Shown in pieces: positions 18,273 to 27,271 of a stretch of 64,000 nt of DNA. The translations under genes were made by a program, and so were the position numbers. Source of the stretch: Acidobacteriota bacterium (GTDB lineage: Bacteria > Acidobacteriota > Terriglobia > Terriglobales > Acidobacteriaceae); NCBI GenBank assembly GCA_021779935.1, contig JAJXZT010000071.1, positions 62,001 through 126,000 of the forward strand, read 5' to 3'. Below the pieces are notes generated by a model. The model made no database searches. It saw only the letters and a list, made by a program, of their open reading frames with translations, and was not told where the DNA came from. Within the stretch, counting starts at the first letter, position 1. Each line of letters opens with the position of its first letter.

Positions 18273-19115
18273 ATGACGAGCACCGATCTCAAAAGTCACA
18301 GCAAACCGAAGCTCGGCCAGAACTTCCTCGTTGATCCTAACGCCATGGAGCGCATCGTTAACGCGCTCGGTGATATTTCTCAGACCACCGTGGTCGAAAT
18401 TGGGCCGGGTCGCGCTGCACTGACCGATTTGATTGCACTGCGCGCCGGACGCCTCATCGCCGTGGAACTCGATCGTGTCCTTGCCGCGCAGTTGCGCATG
18501 AAGTTTACACCGGTCAAGAACGTCGAAATCCTCGAAGCTGACATCCTTGCCGTCGATTTCGCCACCGTGCTCGGCGCGCAACCCGGGCCGCTCCGCGATC
18601 TGCGCCCTACCGGCCTGCTGCGGGCCCACGTTGTCGGCAACCTGCCCTACTACATCACGTCTGACATCCTGTTGCACCTCTTCCGCTTCCACCAGCGCAT
18701 CGATTTCATCGTCGTCATGGTGCAGTTGGAGGTTGCCGAGCGCATCGCGGCCTCACCCGGCAGCAGCAACTACGGAATCCTCTCCGCCACCACCCAGATG
18801 TACGGTTCCGTGGAGCAGTTGTTCACTCTCCCGCCTTCCGCCTTTTCGCCTCCACCCAAAGTCCATTCGGCCGTACTGCGCATCAGGATCGCCCCGCGCT
18901 TCGAAGAACTCCGTGTGCCGGAAGAGGACTTTATTTCGTTCCTTCGTGGCATTTTTGCCATGAAACGCAAAACCCTCGTTAACAATCTGAGGGACAATTA
19001 CCCGCAGCAGGCCATTCGCAATGCCTTGGCAAAGGCCGGTCTCGACGCCAGCATTCGTGCCGAGGCCATGTCGCTCGAGCAGACGGCAGCCCTCTATCGC
19101 GCGCTGCACGAATAA
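18273..19115 (+). CDS. rsmA: 16S rRNA dimethyladenosine transferase (KsgA/RsmA)
   Basis: RsmA dimethylates two adjacent adenosines near the 3' end of 16S rRNA. The 280-aa protein carries QNFLVDP at 16-22, the SAM loop VEIGPG (41-46), and the catalytic NLPYY at 123-127. The C-terminal domain has FRGIFAMKRKTL-like sequence typical of the family. An insertion around 100-118 (GAQPGPLRDLRPTG) makes it slightly longer than usual. AmrB follows 39 bases downstream and may share the transcript. Confidence 0.96.
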   Translation: MTSTDLKSHSKPKLGQNFLVDPNAMERIVNALGDISQTTVVEIGPGRAALTDLIALRAGRLIAVELDRVLAAQLRMKFTPVKNVEILEADILAVDFATVLGAQPGPLRDLRPTGLLRAHVVGNLPYYITSDILLHLFRFHQRIDFIVVMVQLEVAERIAASPGSSNYGILSATTQMYGSVEQLFTLPPSAFSPPPKVHSAVLRIRIAPRFEELRVPEEDFISFLRGIFAMKRKTLVNNLRDNYPQQAIRNALAKAGLDASIRAEAMSLEQTAALYRALHE

Positions 19116-19154
19116 TCTGTCCGTTCACTCGCGCGATGAAATTGGAGGTGGAAA

Positions 19155-19967
19155 ATGAGCACAGCCGTTCGCCATCCAGCAGTAGCCGGCCAGTTCTACC
19201 CCGGTGATCGCGAGCAACTCCTCCGTGACGTTCGCCGCTACTCCGCCGTACCTGGTGCAAAATTGCACGCGCGCGGCTGCGTTGTCCCGCACGCCGGATA
19301 CATGTATTCCGGCCATGTCGCCGGCGCCGTCTTTGGACGCCTCGCCCTGCCCGCGCGTTTCATCATTCTCTGTCCAAACCACACCGGCCTTGGCGAACCG
19401 CTCGCCGTCATGAGCCAGGGAACCTGGCTGACGCCGCTCGGCGAGGCTGCCATTGACACCGGACTTGCCGAAGCGTTGAAGAAGGAACTTCCTCTGCTCC
19501 GCGAAGACCCGCTCGCCCACCGTGCCGAACACGCCCTCGAAGTCCAGCTCCCGTTTCTACAGGAGTTATCTCCCGGCTTCACATTTGTGCCCATCGCAGT
19601 CGGAACCGGCCAGTTCGAAGTGCTCTCCGCGCTTGGAATCGTGATGGCCAAGGTCATCGCCGCTTCAGGCAGCGACGTTCTCGTGGTCGCGTCCAGTGAC
19701 ATGAACCACTACGAGAGCGACGACGAAACGCGCGTGAAGGATGCGTTGGCCATCGAGCAGATGCTTGCGCTCAATCCCCGCGGACTCTACGACACCGTCA
19801 AGTTCGAACACATCAGCATGTGCGGATATGGTCCGGCGGTCGCCATGCTCACGGCGGCGCAGCGGCTGGGAGCCACGAGCGCGGAGCTTATCAAGTACGC
19901 CACCTCGGGCGACATCTCCGGGGATCGCAACGCCGTCGTTGGGTATGCCGGTATCGCCGTTCTCTAG
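19155..19967 (+). CDS. amrB: AmmeMemoRadiSam system protein B (MEMO1 family)
   Basis: The 270-aa protein has the MEMO landmarks VPHAGYMYSG, CPNHTG, HALEVQLPFL, SSDMNHY and MCGYGP. MEMO proteins resemble class III extradiol dioxygenases, with metal-binding His residues in these motifs. In the AmmeMemoRadiSam system they accompany a radical-SAM protein and an AMMECR1 protein; neither is in this window. A strong Shine-Dalgarno (GGAGGTGG) precedes the ATG. The biochemical role of the family is not settled. Confidence 0.92.
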   Translation: MSTAVRHPAVAGQFYPGDREQLLRDVRRYSAVPGAKLHARGCVVPHAGYMYSGHVAGAVFGRLALPARFIILCPNHTGLGEPLAVMSQGTWLTPLGEAAIDTGLAEALKKELPLLREDPLAHRAEHALEVQLPFLQELSPGFTFVPIAVGTGQFEVLSALGIVMAKVIAASGSDVLVVASSDMNHYESDDETRVKDALAIEQMLALNPRGLYDTVKFEHISMCGYGPAVAMLTAAQRLGATSAELIKYATSGDISGDRNAVVGYAGIAVL

Positions 19968-19977
19968 CTTCTTCCGA

Positions 19978-20008
19978 GCAAAGAAACAGGGCAGCCGCCG
20001 GGCTGCCC
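19978..20008 (-). terminator. intrinsic terminator of the FecR-domain gene
   Basis: An 8-bp stem (GGGCAGCC / GGCTGCCC) with a 4-nt loop is followed on the minus strand by a T-rich run (TGTTTCTTT). It starts 20 bases past the stop of the minus-strand gene and lies between the convergent amrB and FecR-domain genes, so it may serve both directions weakly. Confidence 0.7.
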
Positions 20009-20028
20009 CGTAATCCATCGCGATCAAT

Positions 20029-21594
20029 TTACTTGCGTCCGCGACCGCCGCCCGAAGGTGCGCTCGGGCGGCCTCCGCCGCCTCCAACCCGTCCCATCGA
20101 TGGAGCAGACATCCGCATCGATGGCGCGGACATCCGCATTTGCGGTTGGCTCACCCTCGGCGAACTCTGGAAGTGCGGCGACGGTGGCGCCTCCGTCCTC
20201 GGAGCCGGTTCACGATTCATTCGTGGTGAAGGCTCGGAAGGTCTCGGCGCCGGCGCAGGATTCATCCGCGGCGAAGGTTGCGATGGCGACGTCACCCTCG
20301 GCTCAGATCGTGGCGATGGCTGCTGCGGCATGTTTGGCGTCGCTCTCGGGCTCTGCCTTGGCGTCACTCCGTCCGTCCGAACAATGGGCTGCGCCGGATG
20401 CAGAATCGGCGGCACAGTGCCTTGCCTGTTGCCCGGCGTCACGCCCGTACGTCCCGTTGGAGTGCCACGTCCTTGTCCCTCGCCAACGCGAGGCGGAATC
20501 GGCACACCGCCTGGTCCGCGGCGAACCGGGTTATCCACCGGCCTGCGTCCCGGTCCCAGCACCACCGTCGGTCCATAATTACGATTCGGCGGAGTCGGCG
20601 GCACAAATCCCAAAGGCCTGTTATAGATCACCGGCGAGGAGTACCAGTTGTAGTAATTCCCACCAGGACGCCAGTACCAGCCACCACCGCTCACGAAAAC
20701 CCATGAGCCGTAGCGATATGGTGTCCAGCCCCACGGATACTGTGAAATGAACACCCAGCCGCTGCCGGGATAGAACGACCACGCGCCATATCCGAACGGA
20801 TCCCACGATGCGTCAAATCCGTACGGACGCCACATCCATCCGTAGCCCGGCACCATGGAATAGCCGCCGTAGTAAGCCATGTCGCTCATGCCATACGAAT
20901 ACGGCCCACCATAGCGCGAGTTGGAATACTTGTACGCATCGGAGTTCGCGTATTGGTCGCGATACTGTTGGCGCTGCTTGTCCCACGCGTCCAGGTCATC
21001 CGGCATGATGTTCTTTGCCAGTTCATACTTGCCGGGCGAATCCACGTTCAGCGTCAGGGTATCGCCCTTGCCAACGGAAACGTCGTCCGCGGAGCCTTCC
21101 AGCTTCACTTCGCCCTTGAACACGGCAACTTCCGTTCTGTCATCGGTCACGTCGAGCCGGAAGTGCGAGGTACGAGGCAGTGCAAAACTTTCGTTGTTTG
21201 CCGTCACGCGGAAATCGTCATTTCCCTTCAACCGGATGTCGAAGTAGACAAGGCCGCGGGTGACCTCGATCAGCGAAACTTTGTCGCCGGCGCTGGTGAG
21301 CGCCATGTCGCGAAAGACTATTTCTCCCGGTCCGGCCAGTCGCAGCGTGCTGCCGTTTTCGAACTCGACCTCCACCCGGTCGTTCGCATTATCCGAAACC
21401 AGCCGAGTGCCTTGGGTGATCGGCATGTTGACGATGGCCTGTTCCAGCCCCACGCCCGTGTTGCGATCAATCGACACCGAGCCATCCACGTAGCTCAGGC
21501 GGACGATACGCGCATTCGATGCAAATGCCGGCAGCGCCAGGAGAAAACTGACGAAGACGGCAACGAGAGCGGTCACTACTTTACGGTTGCGCAT
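20029..21594 (-). CDS. secreted FecR-domain protein with aromatic/glycine-rich middle and Pro/Arg/Ser-rich tail
   Basis: This 521-aa protein has a signal peptide (about 1-26) and then a FecR-like beta domain (about 30-185; ENGSTLRLAGPGEIVFRD is typical). A long Trp/Tyr/Gly-rich segment follows (about 215-335, repeated WRPYG/YGAWSFYPG-like units). The last 170 residues are low complexity: Pro, Arg, Ser and Met with repeated SPRMN and RMSAPSM units, ending in glycine. Similar layouts occur in acidobacterial 'DUF6600' proteins. It is probably an extracytoplasmic structural or sensing protein, and no sigma factor or TonB partner is adjacent. Function unknown. Confidence 0.8.
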   Translation of the reverse strand: MRNRKVVTALVAVFVSFLLALPAFASNARIVRLSYVDGSVSIDRNTGVGLEQAIVNMPITQGTRLVSDNANDRVEVEFENGSTLRLAGPGEIVFRDMALTSAGDKVSLIEVTRGLVYFDIRLKGNDDFRVTANNESFALPRTSHFRLDVTDDRTEVAVFKGEVKLEGSADDVSVGKGDTLTLNVDSPGKYELAKNIMPDDLDAWDKQRQQYRDQYANSDAYKYSNSRYGGPYSYGMSDMAYYGGYSMVPGYGWMWRPYGFDASWDPFGYGAWSFYPGSGWVFISQYPWGWTPYRYGSWVFVSGGGWYWRPGGNYYNWYSSPVIYNRPLGFVPPTPPNRNYGPTVVLGPGRRPVDNPVRRGPGGVPIPPRVGEGQGRGTPTGRTGVTPGNRQGTVPPILHPAQPIVRTDGVTPRQSPRATPNMPQQPSPRSEPRVTSPSQPSPRMNPAPAPRPSEPSPRMNREPAPRTEAPPSPHFQSSPRVSQPQMRMSAPSMRMSAPSMGRVGGGGGRPSAPSGGGRGRK

Positions 21595-21689
21595 GGCAAC
21601 CTCCCAGGATTGCTCCTGCTTATTACAAGCTCAATTGTATGCAATAGTTGCGCTAAGGTGCTGTTTTTTCCGCCGAAACCGTCCGCTTG

Positions 21690-22385
21690 CTAATTCGGTA
21701 AGGAATCCAGCATTCGGTGGATTCGCTGCTTGGAGATGTTCATCGTTACCGGATCATTCAGTATCTCCGTGAATTCTGGCTTCAGCACCTGGAGTTCCAC
21801 AAGCTGATGTTCCTTATTCATCTCCTCCATGCTCTTCAGCAGCGAGTCCACCCCCAGCTTGTCATAGCGCATGGCGTAGCGCAGCCGGCTTCCCATCTCA
21901 AACGTGGTCGATATCCCCTGAAAAAGTCCCACCAGGTCCATCATTTTAGGGTTCACCGACCAGTTGAATGTTGTCTTCGTGATCTTTCCTCCATACGAAT
22001 ACGCCAGCGTCTTGTCCCCCGTATTGGCGATGTTGCCCTTGAAGGAAAAATCTCCCCGGAAGTAATCCAGCTCTTTCGTCAAACTGAAGATTTGCTGAAG
22101 ACTCTGCCGAGACATGGTGAAGCGAACCACCATCGGATCGGCAGGCTGTCCTCCCGGATCGGTATGCGCGCGTGAGCGATAAACCGCGTTTCCCGCCCTG
22201 TCGACTGTCACCCTGTACCACTCGGGATTAGCTGCCTTCCAGCTCAGCTCGAAGCTGACCCTGGGCGCCGCGACGCTCGCCGGGGTCTCGTCGGCCGATC
22301 CGGTCTGTGCATGTGACAGCATCGGCAATGCAAACAACACCATGCACACCAGGCAAGAGTGCAAAAGAACGCGTAACCATTTCAT
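21690..22385 (-). CDS. secreted protein of unknown function
   Basis: The 231-aa protein starts at the ATG at 22385, where a clear signal peptide begins (MKWLRVLLHSCLVCMVLFA, cleavage near SHA-QTG). The mature part has a beta-rich first half (RVTVDRAGNAVYRSRA) and helical second half ending in a region with repeated charged residues. A longer upstream frame overlaps ruvC and is not credible. It lies 37 bases after ruvC and may be in that transcript. I do not recognise the family. Confidence 0.7.
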   Translation of the reverse strand: MKWLRVLLHSCLVCMVLFALPMLSHAQTGSADETPASVAAPRVSFELSWKAANPEWYRVTVDRAGNAVYRSRAHTDPGGQPADPMVVRFTMSRQSLQQIFSLTKELDYFRGDFSFKGNIANTGDKTLAYSYGGKITKTTFNWSVNPKMMDLVGLFQGISTTFEMGSRLRYAMRYDKLGVDSLLKSMEEMNKEHQLVELQVLKPEFTEILNDPVTMNISKQRIHRMLDSLPN

Positions 22386-22422
22386 TGTGAATATGTACTC
22401 CGAAAAGAATTCCCGCGACACC

Positions 22423-22920
22423 TTACCTCGCCGCCTGCTGTTGCAGCGTCGCCGCTGTGTGGATGTGACAGATGGCGATTGCCAGCGCGTCCGCCACGTC
22501 GGCTGGCTCGGGTACTTCGTCAAGTTTCAACAGGCGAGTCACCATTACCTGTACCTGTTGCTTCTCCGCCCTGCCGTAGCCCACCACGGCGGACTTAATC
22601 GACAGGGGCGAATACGCTACCACCGCCAGCCCGCAGTGCGCCGCCGCCAGCATGGCCACTCCACGCACGTGTCCCAGTTTCAGCGCGGACTTCGCGTTCG
22701 CCGCGTAGAAGACATCTTCAATGGCCACCACGTCCGGCTCGCATTCGGCCATCACGTCTGTCAGGCGTTCGAAAATGCGTTTCAGGCGAATCTCCAGCGG
22801 CTCGCGCGTCGAGAGCTTGACCGCACCCAGGGACACACACTTGAGTTCCCTGCCGGGCTCCTGCTCCACCACGCCGAATCCCGTATACTCGCCGCCGCAG
22901 TCGATGCCCATTACACGCAT
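22423..22920 (-). CDS. ruvC: Holliday junction endonuclease RuvC
   Basis: RuvC resolves four-way DNA junctions with RuvAB. The protein (165 aa from the ATG at 22920; a TTG two codons earlier is also possible) has the four acidic catalytic positions: Asp7 in GIDCG, Glu in AIEDVF, and the DVADALAIAICH pair near the C-terminus. The length is normal. It follows cstA-ybdD with a 45-base gap. No ruvA or ruvB is in the window. Confidence 0.95.
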   Translation of the reverse strand: MRVMGIDCGGEYTGFGVVEQEPGRELKCVSLGAVKLSTREPLEIRLKRIFERLTDVMAECEPDVVAIEDVFYAANAKSALKLGHVRGVAMLAAAHCGLAVVAYSPLSIKSAVVGYGRAEKQQVQVMVTRLLKLDEVPEPADVADALAIAICHIHTAATLQQQAAR

Positions 22921-22965
22921 GGACAAAGTGTAGCTGATTTCCGCCGTGTCGAATGACTGGATTCA

Positions 22966-23166
22966 TCAGCAGCACCTTGCGCGCCGCTCACGCGCATGGT
23001 TCGTCTCCCGAAGATAGTGCGCATAGGCTTCGCGCGAATTCGCCATTCCGTGCGCCGCCAGGAATCGTGCATACGCGTTTTCGTCGAAGATCTCCCGCAG
23101 CGCCGCCAGCACCACCTTCGCCGCCTCGCGCATCGTTGTTCCCGCCCGCAGAATGCACTCTCTCAT
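22966..23166 (-). CDS. ybdD: YbdD/YjiX family small protein (DUF466), CstA partner
   Basis: This 66-aa protein has the family pattern [11 protein letters not shown]...[17 protein letters not shown], with the conserved C-terminal Cys-Cys. YbdD is required with CstA or BtsT for pyruvate or peptide transport in enterobacteria. Its ATG overlaps the cstA stop in an ATGA, so translation is coupled. It is hidden inside a longer unrelated open frame, and the start is set by the overlap and the family length. Confidence 0.88.
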   Translation of the reverse strand: MRECILRAGTTMREAAKVVLAALREIFDENAYARFLAAHGMANSREAYAHYLRETNHARERRARCC

Positions 23167-25205
23167 TCCGCCTCCGAGTACCGCGTCTGCACAAACGGCG
23201 TCTCGCTCACTGTCGCCTCTTTTCGTCCGCTCACCACCCGCGCCCACTCCAACACTGACTCGGCCAGCACCATCACTACCAGCACCACCAACGCTCCGGT
23301 AATCACCGCATCCAGCCGGTCGTTGAAGATGAGCCGCGACGTTTCTCCCGTCTGGATCGCCTGCTTCGCCAGCGATTCGGCGTGCGCCAGGAATCCGATC
23401 CGCGGGTTCGGATTGAACATCTTCTGGTACGACGCCGTGAATGTCACCATTACCAGCCACACCAGCGGTGCCAGCGATACCCACGCATAGCGCGCCTTCC
23501 CCGACTTGATGATGATCGTCGTCGCCACGCACAGCGCCACCGTGGCCAGCAGTTGATTCGCAATCCCGAACAGCGGCCACATCGAATTAATTCCGCCCAA
23601 TGGATCCCTCACGCCCATCCAGAGGAAATATCCCCATAGCCCCACAATGATTGCGCTCGTCGCGATGATGCTCGGATACCAGCTCGTCCGTCCCAGCGGC
23701 TTCCAGACGTGTCCCAGCCCGTCCTGCAGCATGAAGCGTCCCACCCTCGTCCCCGCGTCCAGAATCGTCAGGATGAACAGCGCCTCGAACATGATCGCAA
23801 AGTGGTACCAGATCCCCATCACGGCTTCGCCGCCGAGCGTGTGCGAGAAGATGTGCGCCATTCCTACCGCGAACGCCGGCGCGCCGCCCGTGCGATTAAA
23901 CAGCGTCTGCTCGCCTACCGACTTGGCCAGCGCCGCCATCTGATCAGCCGTCACCGGGAAGCCCCATGACGTGATCGTCGCCGCTGCCGATGTCGCGCTG
24001 CTGCCCACGATGCCCGCCGGGCTGTTCACCGCGAAGTAGACTCCCGGGTCCAGTACGCACGCCGCAATCATGGCCATGATCGCCACGAACGACTCCGCCA
24101 TCATCGCGCCGTAACCCACCAGTCGCGTCTCCAACTCCCGCTGTATCAGCTTCGGCGTCGTCCCGCTCGAAATCAGCGAATGGAATCCGCTGATGGCTCC
24201 GCAGGCAATCGTGATGAAAGCGAACGGAAATATTTTTCCTGCAAACACCGGCCCCGTTCCGTCTATGAACCGGGTCAACGCCGGCATGTGAAGCGTCGGA
24301 CGCAGCGCCACAATCCCGACAGCGAGAATCGCGATCGTCCCCAGCTTCACAAACGTGCTCAGGTAATCTCGTGGCGCCAGCAGCAGCCACACCGGCAGCG
24401 CCGACGCCGAGAATCCGTAGGCGATAATCGCAATCGCCAGTGTTGGCGCGGTGAACGTAAACCACGGTGCAAAGGCCGAGTGCGCAATGCCCTGCCCGGC
24501 AATAATCGACGCCAGCACCAGGACGAATCCAATCACCGAAGTCTCCAGCACCTTCCCCGGCCGCAGGTGCCGCAGATAGACGCCCATCAGCACTGCGATT
24601 GGAATCGTCGCCGCAATCGTAAACGTTCCCCACGGACTTCCCTTCAGCGCGTTGACTACGATCAGCGCCACCGCTCCCAGCAGGATGACGATGATCGCCA
24701 GCACCGCGATGAACGCCACCAGTCCGCCGATCCGCCCGATCTCTTCGCGCGCCATCTCCGTCAGTGACTTCCCGTCGCGCCGCACCGACATCACCAGGAT
24801 CACGAAGTCCTGCACGCAGCCGCCCAGCACCGCGCCCACCACGATCCACAACGTCCCCGGCAGATACCCGAACTGCGCTGCCAGCACCGGTCCCACCAGC
24901 GGCCCCGGCCCGGCGATTGCCGCGAAGTGATGTCCAAAGACCACCCACTTGTTCGTCGGCACAAAATCGCGACCGTTTTCCAGTCGCTCCGCCGGAGTCG
25001 CGCGCATGGCATCCAGAGTCATCACCTTCGCCGCAATGAACTTGCTATAGAAGCGGTATCCGATCGCGTAGGTGCACAGCGCGGCCATCACCAGCCACAT
25101 CGCGTTGATCGACTCGCCGCGGCGGAACGCAATCGTCGCCAGCGAAAGCGCGCCAAGTGCGGCTATTCCGCACCAGACCGCAATTCGGGTCAGCTTTCTC
25201 AACAT
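23163..25205 (-). CDS. cstA: CstA family carbon-starvation membrane transporter
   Basis: CstA proteins import pyruvate or peptides. From the ATG at 25205 the protein is 680 aa with about 16-18 hydrophobic helices and the hallmark region [19 protein letters not shown] followed by [20 protein letters not shown]. Further upstream codons in frame do not resemble CstA. The ybdD gene follows with a 4-base overlap, the usual arrangement. Regulation by carbon limitation is known for homologues; no CRP-type site was identified here. Confidence 0.95.
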   Translation of the reverse strand: MLRKLTRIAVWCGIAALGALSLATIAFRRGESINAMWLVMAALCTYAIGYRFYSKFIAAKVMTLDAMRATPAERLENGRDFVPTNKWVVFGHHFAAIAGPGPLVGPVLAAQFGYLPGTLWIVVGAVLGGCVQDFVILVMSVRRDGKSLTEMAREEIGRIGGLVAFIAVLAIIVILLGAVALIVVNALKGSPWGTFTIAATIPIAVLMGVYLRHLRPGKVLETSVIGFVLVLASIIAGQGIAHSAFAPWFTFTAPTLAIAIIAYGFSASALPVWLLLAPRDYLSTFVKLGTIAILAVGIVALRPTLHMPALTRFIDGTGPVFAGKIFPFAFITIACGAISGFHSLISSGTTPKLIQRELETRLVGYGAMMAESFVAIMAMIAACVLDPGVYFAVNSPAGIVGSSATSAAATITSWGFPVTADQMAALAKSVGEQTLFNRTGGAPAFAVGMAHIFSHTLGGEAVMGIWYHFAIMFEALFILTILDAGTRVGRFMLQDGLGHVWKPLGRTSWYPSIIATSAIIVGLWGYFLWMGVRDPLGGINSMWPLFGIANQLLATVALCVATTIIIKSGKARYAWVSLAPLVWLVMVTFTASYQKMFNPNPRIGFLAHAESLAKQAIQTGETSRLIFNDRLDAVITGALVVLVVMVLAESVLEWARVVSGRKEATVSETPFVQTRYSEAE

Positions 25206-25313
25206 GCTTGAACCTTTTTGACTGAAAATTAGAGAACACCACCGTGCGGCATTCCCGGTTGGTCGAACATTCTCAGGAATCGACGCGCGAGATGCAACGG
25301 CCCGTCGCACGCG

Positions 25314-25685
25314 TCAATGTGACTGCTCCGTCTCCGCTGCCGGCACCGAGTGCTCCTGACGCTCCGCCTCTGCCATCCACTTCGCGAGCCTTCCCGTCGC
25401 CATTAGGCCAACCATCCGGAAGTCGCTGATGAACGACCACCATGGGTGTCCGAACGTGGCCGGTTTGTTTTTCTCTATCCCGAAGTGTCCTGTCCATGCG
25501 AATGCGTAGCCAATCACCGGCCACAGCAGCACGTACCACGCATGGCCGCTCGCCACCATTACGGCGGCGAATGCCAGTCCAAGCGTTGTGCCCGTCGCAT
25601 GCATGATCCGATTGGCGCGCTTCGAGTGTTGCGTGAGATAGAAGCGGAAAAACTCGTCGTACGAGCGGAAGTGGCGTTCGGTCAT
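25314..25685 (-). CDS. DUF962 / Mpo1-like membrane protein
   Basis: The 123-aa protein has the signature FFRFYLTQHSKRANRIMHATG, several histidines and two or three transmembrane segments, and ends with a short charged tail. In yeast, Mpo1 of this family is an Fe(II)-dependent dioxygenase in phytosphingosine degradation. Bacterial homologues are uncharacterised and may act on 2-hydroxy fatty acids. It lies upstream of cstA on the same strand, 108 bases away. Confidence 0.88.
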   Translation of the reverse strand: MTERHFRSYDEFFRFYLTQHSKRANRIMHATGTTLGLAFAAVMVASGHAWYVLLWPVIGYAFAWTGHFGIEKNKPATFGHPWWSFISDFRMVGLMATGRLAKWMAEAERQEHSVPAAETEQSH

Positions 25686-25772
25686 CGTTCCCTCACGTCC
25701 CCTGGCTTCGCCGCCAAGGCCGCAAAATCATACCGCACCCCGCGCCGTCTCGAAACGTCCAAATACAGCAAA

Positions 25773-25791
25773 GCCGCCCGTGGAGGGCGGC
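25773..25791 (-). terminator. hairpin downstream of the phosphofructokinase gene
   Basis: A 7-bp GCCGCCC / GGGCGGC stem with a 5-nt loop lies 21 bases after the pfk stop and is followed on the minus strand by a moderately T-rich stretch (TTTGCTGTATTT). It is probably a weak intrinsic terminator. Confidence 0.5.
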
Positions 25792-25812
25792 CTGCCGCAA
25801 ACTTTCCTGCTC

Positions 25813-27015
25813 TTACATTTCGCTTGTCATGATGAACAGCGGCTTCATTTCGAAGCTCTTGTAATACGGACGCAGCCGGTCGGTGTTGTAGTGTTCTTTC
25901 ACATTCACGACCTTCTTTGTCGCCGTCACTGCCGTGATCGGGATATTGTCGTAGCGTCCGTTCTTCAGCACCACCAGCCTTCCGTGGACATTGTGGATCA
26001 GCAGGTCCAGCGCCAGGTTTCCGTATGCCATCGGCACAATCGAATCGATCGCGTCCGGGTCTCCGCCACGCACAATGTATCCGAGCCTCTGCGTGATGCA
26101 CTCAATAGGCTTGCCTCCGTTGTATTTCGGAGAAAGCTCCTTCAATTGCGCGGCCACCACTTCCCCGATACCGCCAAGTTTCTTGTGTCCGAAGGCGTCC
26201 GTGGTCTCCTCCTGGAAGGTCATCTCTCCGCCCTCGAACATCGCGCCCTCGGACACCAGCACGACCGAATACCGGCTTGGATTCTTATTCCGGTCGGCCA
26301 CCAGCAGCTCCGTCAACCTGTCCATGTTGAACTTATATTCCGGTATCACGCAGCGGTGCGCCGCGCCAGCCATCGTCGGCAGCATTGCCGTAAAGCCCGC
26401 ATACCGCCCGAAGACTTCCATCACCAGGAAGCGCTCATGCGATCCCGCCGAAGTCCGCAGGCTGTTCGCCGCTTCAATCGTTCTCGTCACGCACGTGCTG
26501 AAGCCGATACAGTAGTCCGTGCCCGGAACGTCGTTATCCATCGTCTTCGGAATGGCAACAACTTTCACGCCTTCCTGGAAGAGTCGCACGCCATAGCTCA
26601 GGGTATCGTCGCCGCCAATCGGGATCAGGTATTCGATCCCGAGCCATTCCAGGTTCTTCAGCACTTCCGGCGTCAAATCGTTGACTTCCTCGTTGTACTT
26701 GTCCCTGAGATGCGCTGGCACGTTCTCCCGCCGAACCCTGCTCGGATTGGTGCGCGAGGAGTGCAGGAACGTTCCGCCCGTGCGTCCCGCGCGGTTCACA
26801 ATTTCTTCGTTCAGCAGGCGACAGTGGTCGCTGTTGTCCACGTCCTTGTCCCGAATCATGTCAACCAGTCCCGCCCAGCCGCGCCGGATGCCCATCACCT
26901 GGTATCCCTCGCGCAGCGCCCTGAACGTCACCGAGCGAATCGCCGGATTCAGTCCCGGAACGTCGCCGCCTCCCGTCAAGATTCCGATGATGCCCTTTTT
27001 GCCGTTAATCGCCAT
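25813..27015 (-). CDS. 6-phosphofructokinase, pyrophosphate-type signature
   Basis: This 400-aa PFK-A superfamily enzyme phosphorylates fructose 6-phosphate. The phosphoryl-donor motif reads GGDDT at 134-138, with Asp where ATP-dependent enzymes have Gly. The next motif is PKTMDND (156-162), with Lys157 where ATP enzymes have Gly. That Asp-plus-Lys combination is the established mark of PPi-dependent, reversible PFKs. Asp160 is the catalytic base. The start is supported by CGGAG upstream. It is monocistronic, and the 256-base divergent gap to the M1 peptidase gene probably holds both promoters. Confirmation needs enzymology, because mixed-specificity members exist. Confidence 0.9.
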   Translation of the reverse strand: MAINGKKGIIGILTGGGDVPGLNPAIRSVTFRALREGYQVMGIRRGWAGLVDMIRDKDVDNSDHCRLLNEEIVNRAGRTGGTFLHSSRTNPSRVRRENVPAHLRDKYNEEVNDLTPEVLKNLEWLGIEYLIPIGGDDTLSYGVRLFQEGVKVVAIPKTMDNDVPGTDYCIGFSTCVTRTIEAANSLRTSAGSHERFLVMEVFGRYAGFTAMLPTMAGAAHRCVIPEYKFNMDRLTELLVADRNKNPSRYSVVLVSEGAMFEGGEMTFQEETTDAFGHKKLGGIGEVVAAQLKELSPKYNGGKPIECITQRLGYIVRGGDPDAIDSIVPMAYGNLALDLLIHNVHGRLVVLKNGRYDNIPITAVTATKKVVNVKEHYNTDRLRPYYKSFEMKPLFIMTSEM

Positions 27016-27271
27016 GTTTTTCTCCGATGTAATATGTCCCTGAAGCTGAGCAACCGCGCGGCCCGCGCGCCGCGACGCTCCTTATTTCCCGCTTCCAACT
27101 TAACACTACCCTACACCCTTGGCTGTGACGTGCGTCGCAGGGATCCGGCCTCTTGCCCATCCTCCACCTTAGTTGACATTGACGCCGCCTACGGTGCGGA
27201 TATACCCTGCCGTCCACCGTGTACCGCTCTTGCTCACATACGCTAACTGAATACTCGATCAGGAGAATCCC

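Noticed and set aside
22966-23580. 204-codon frame containing ybdD
   Set aside because: Only the last 66 codons resemble a protein family. The upstream part is a shadow of cstA.
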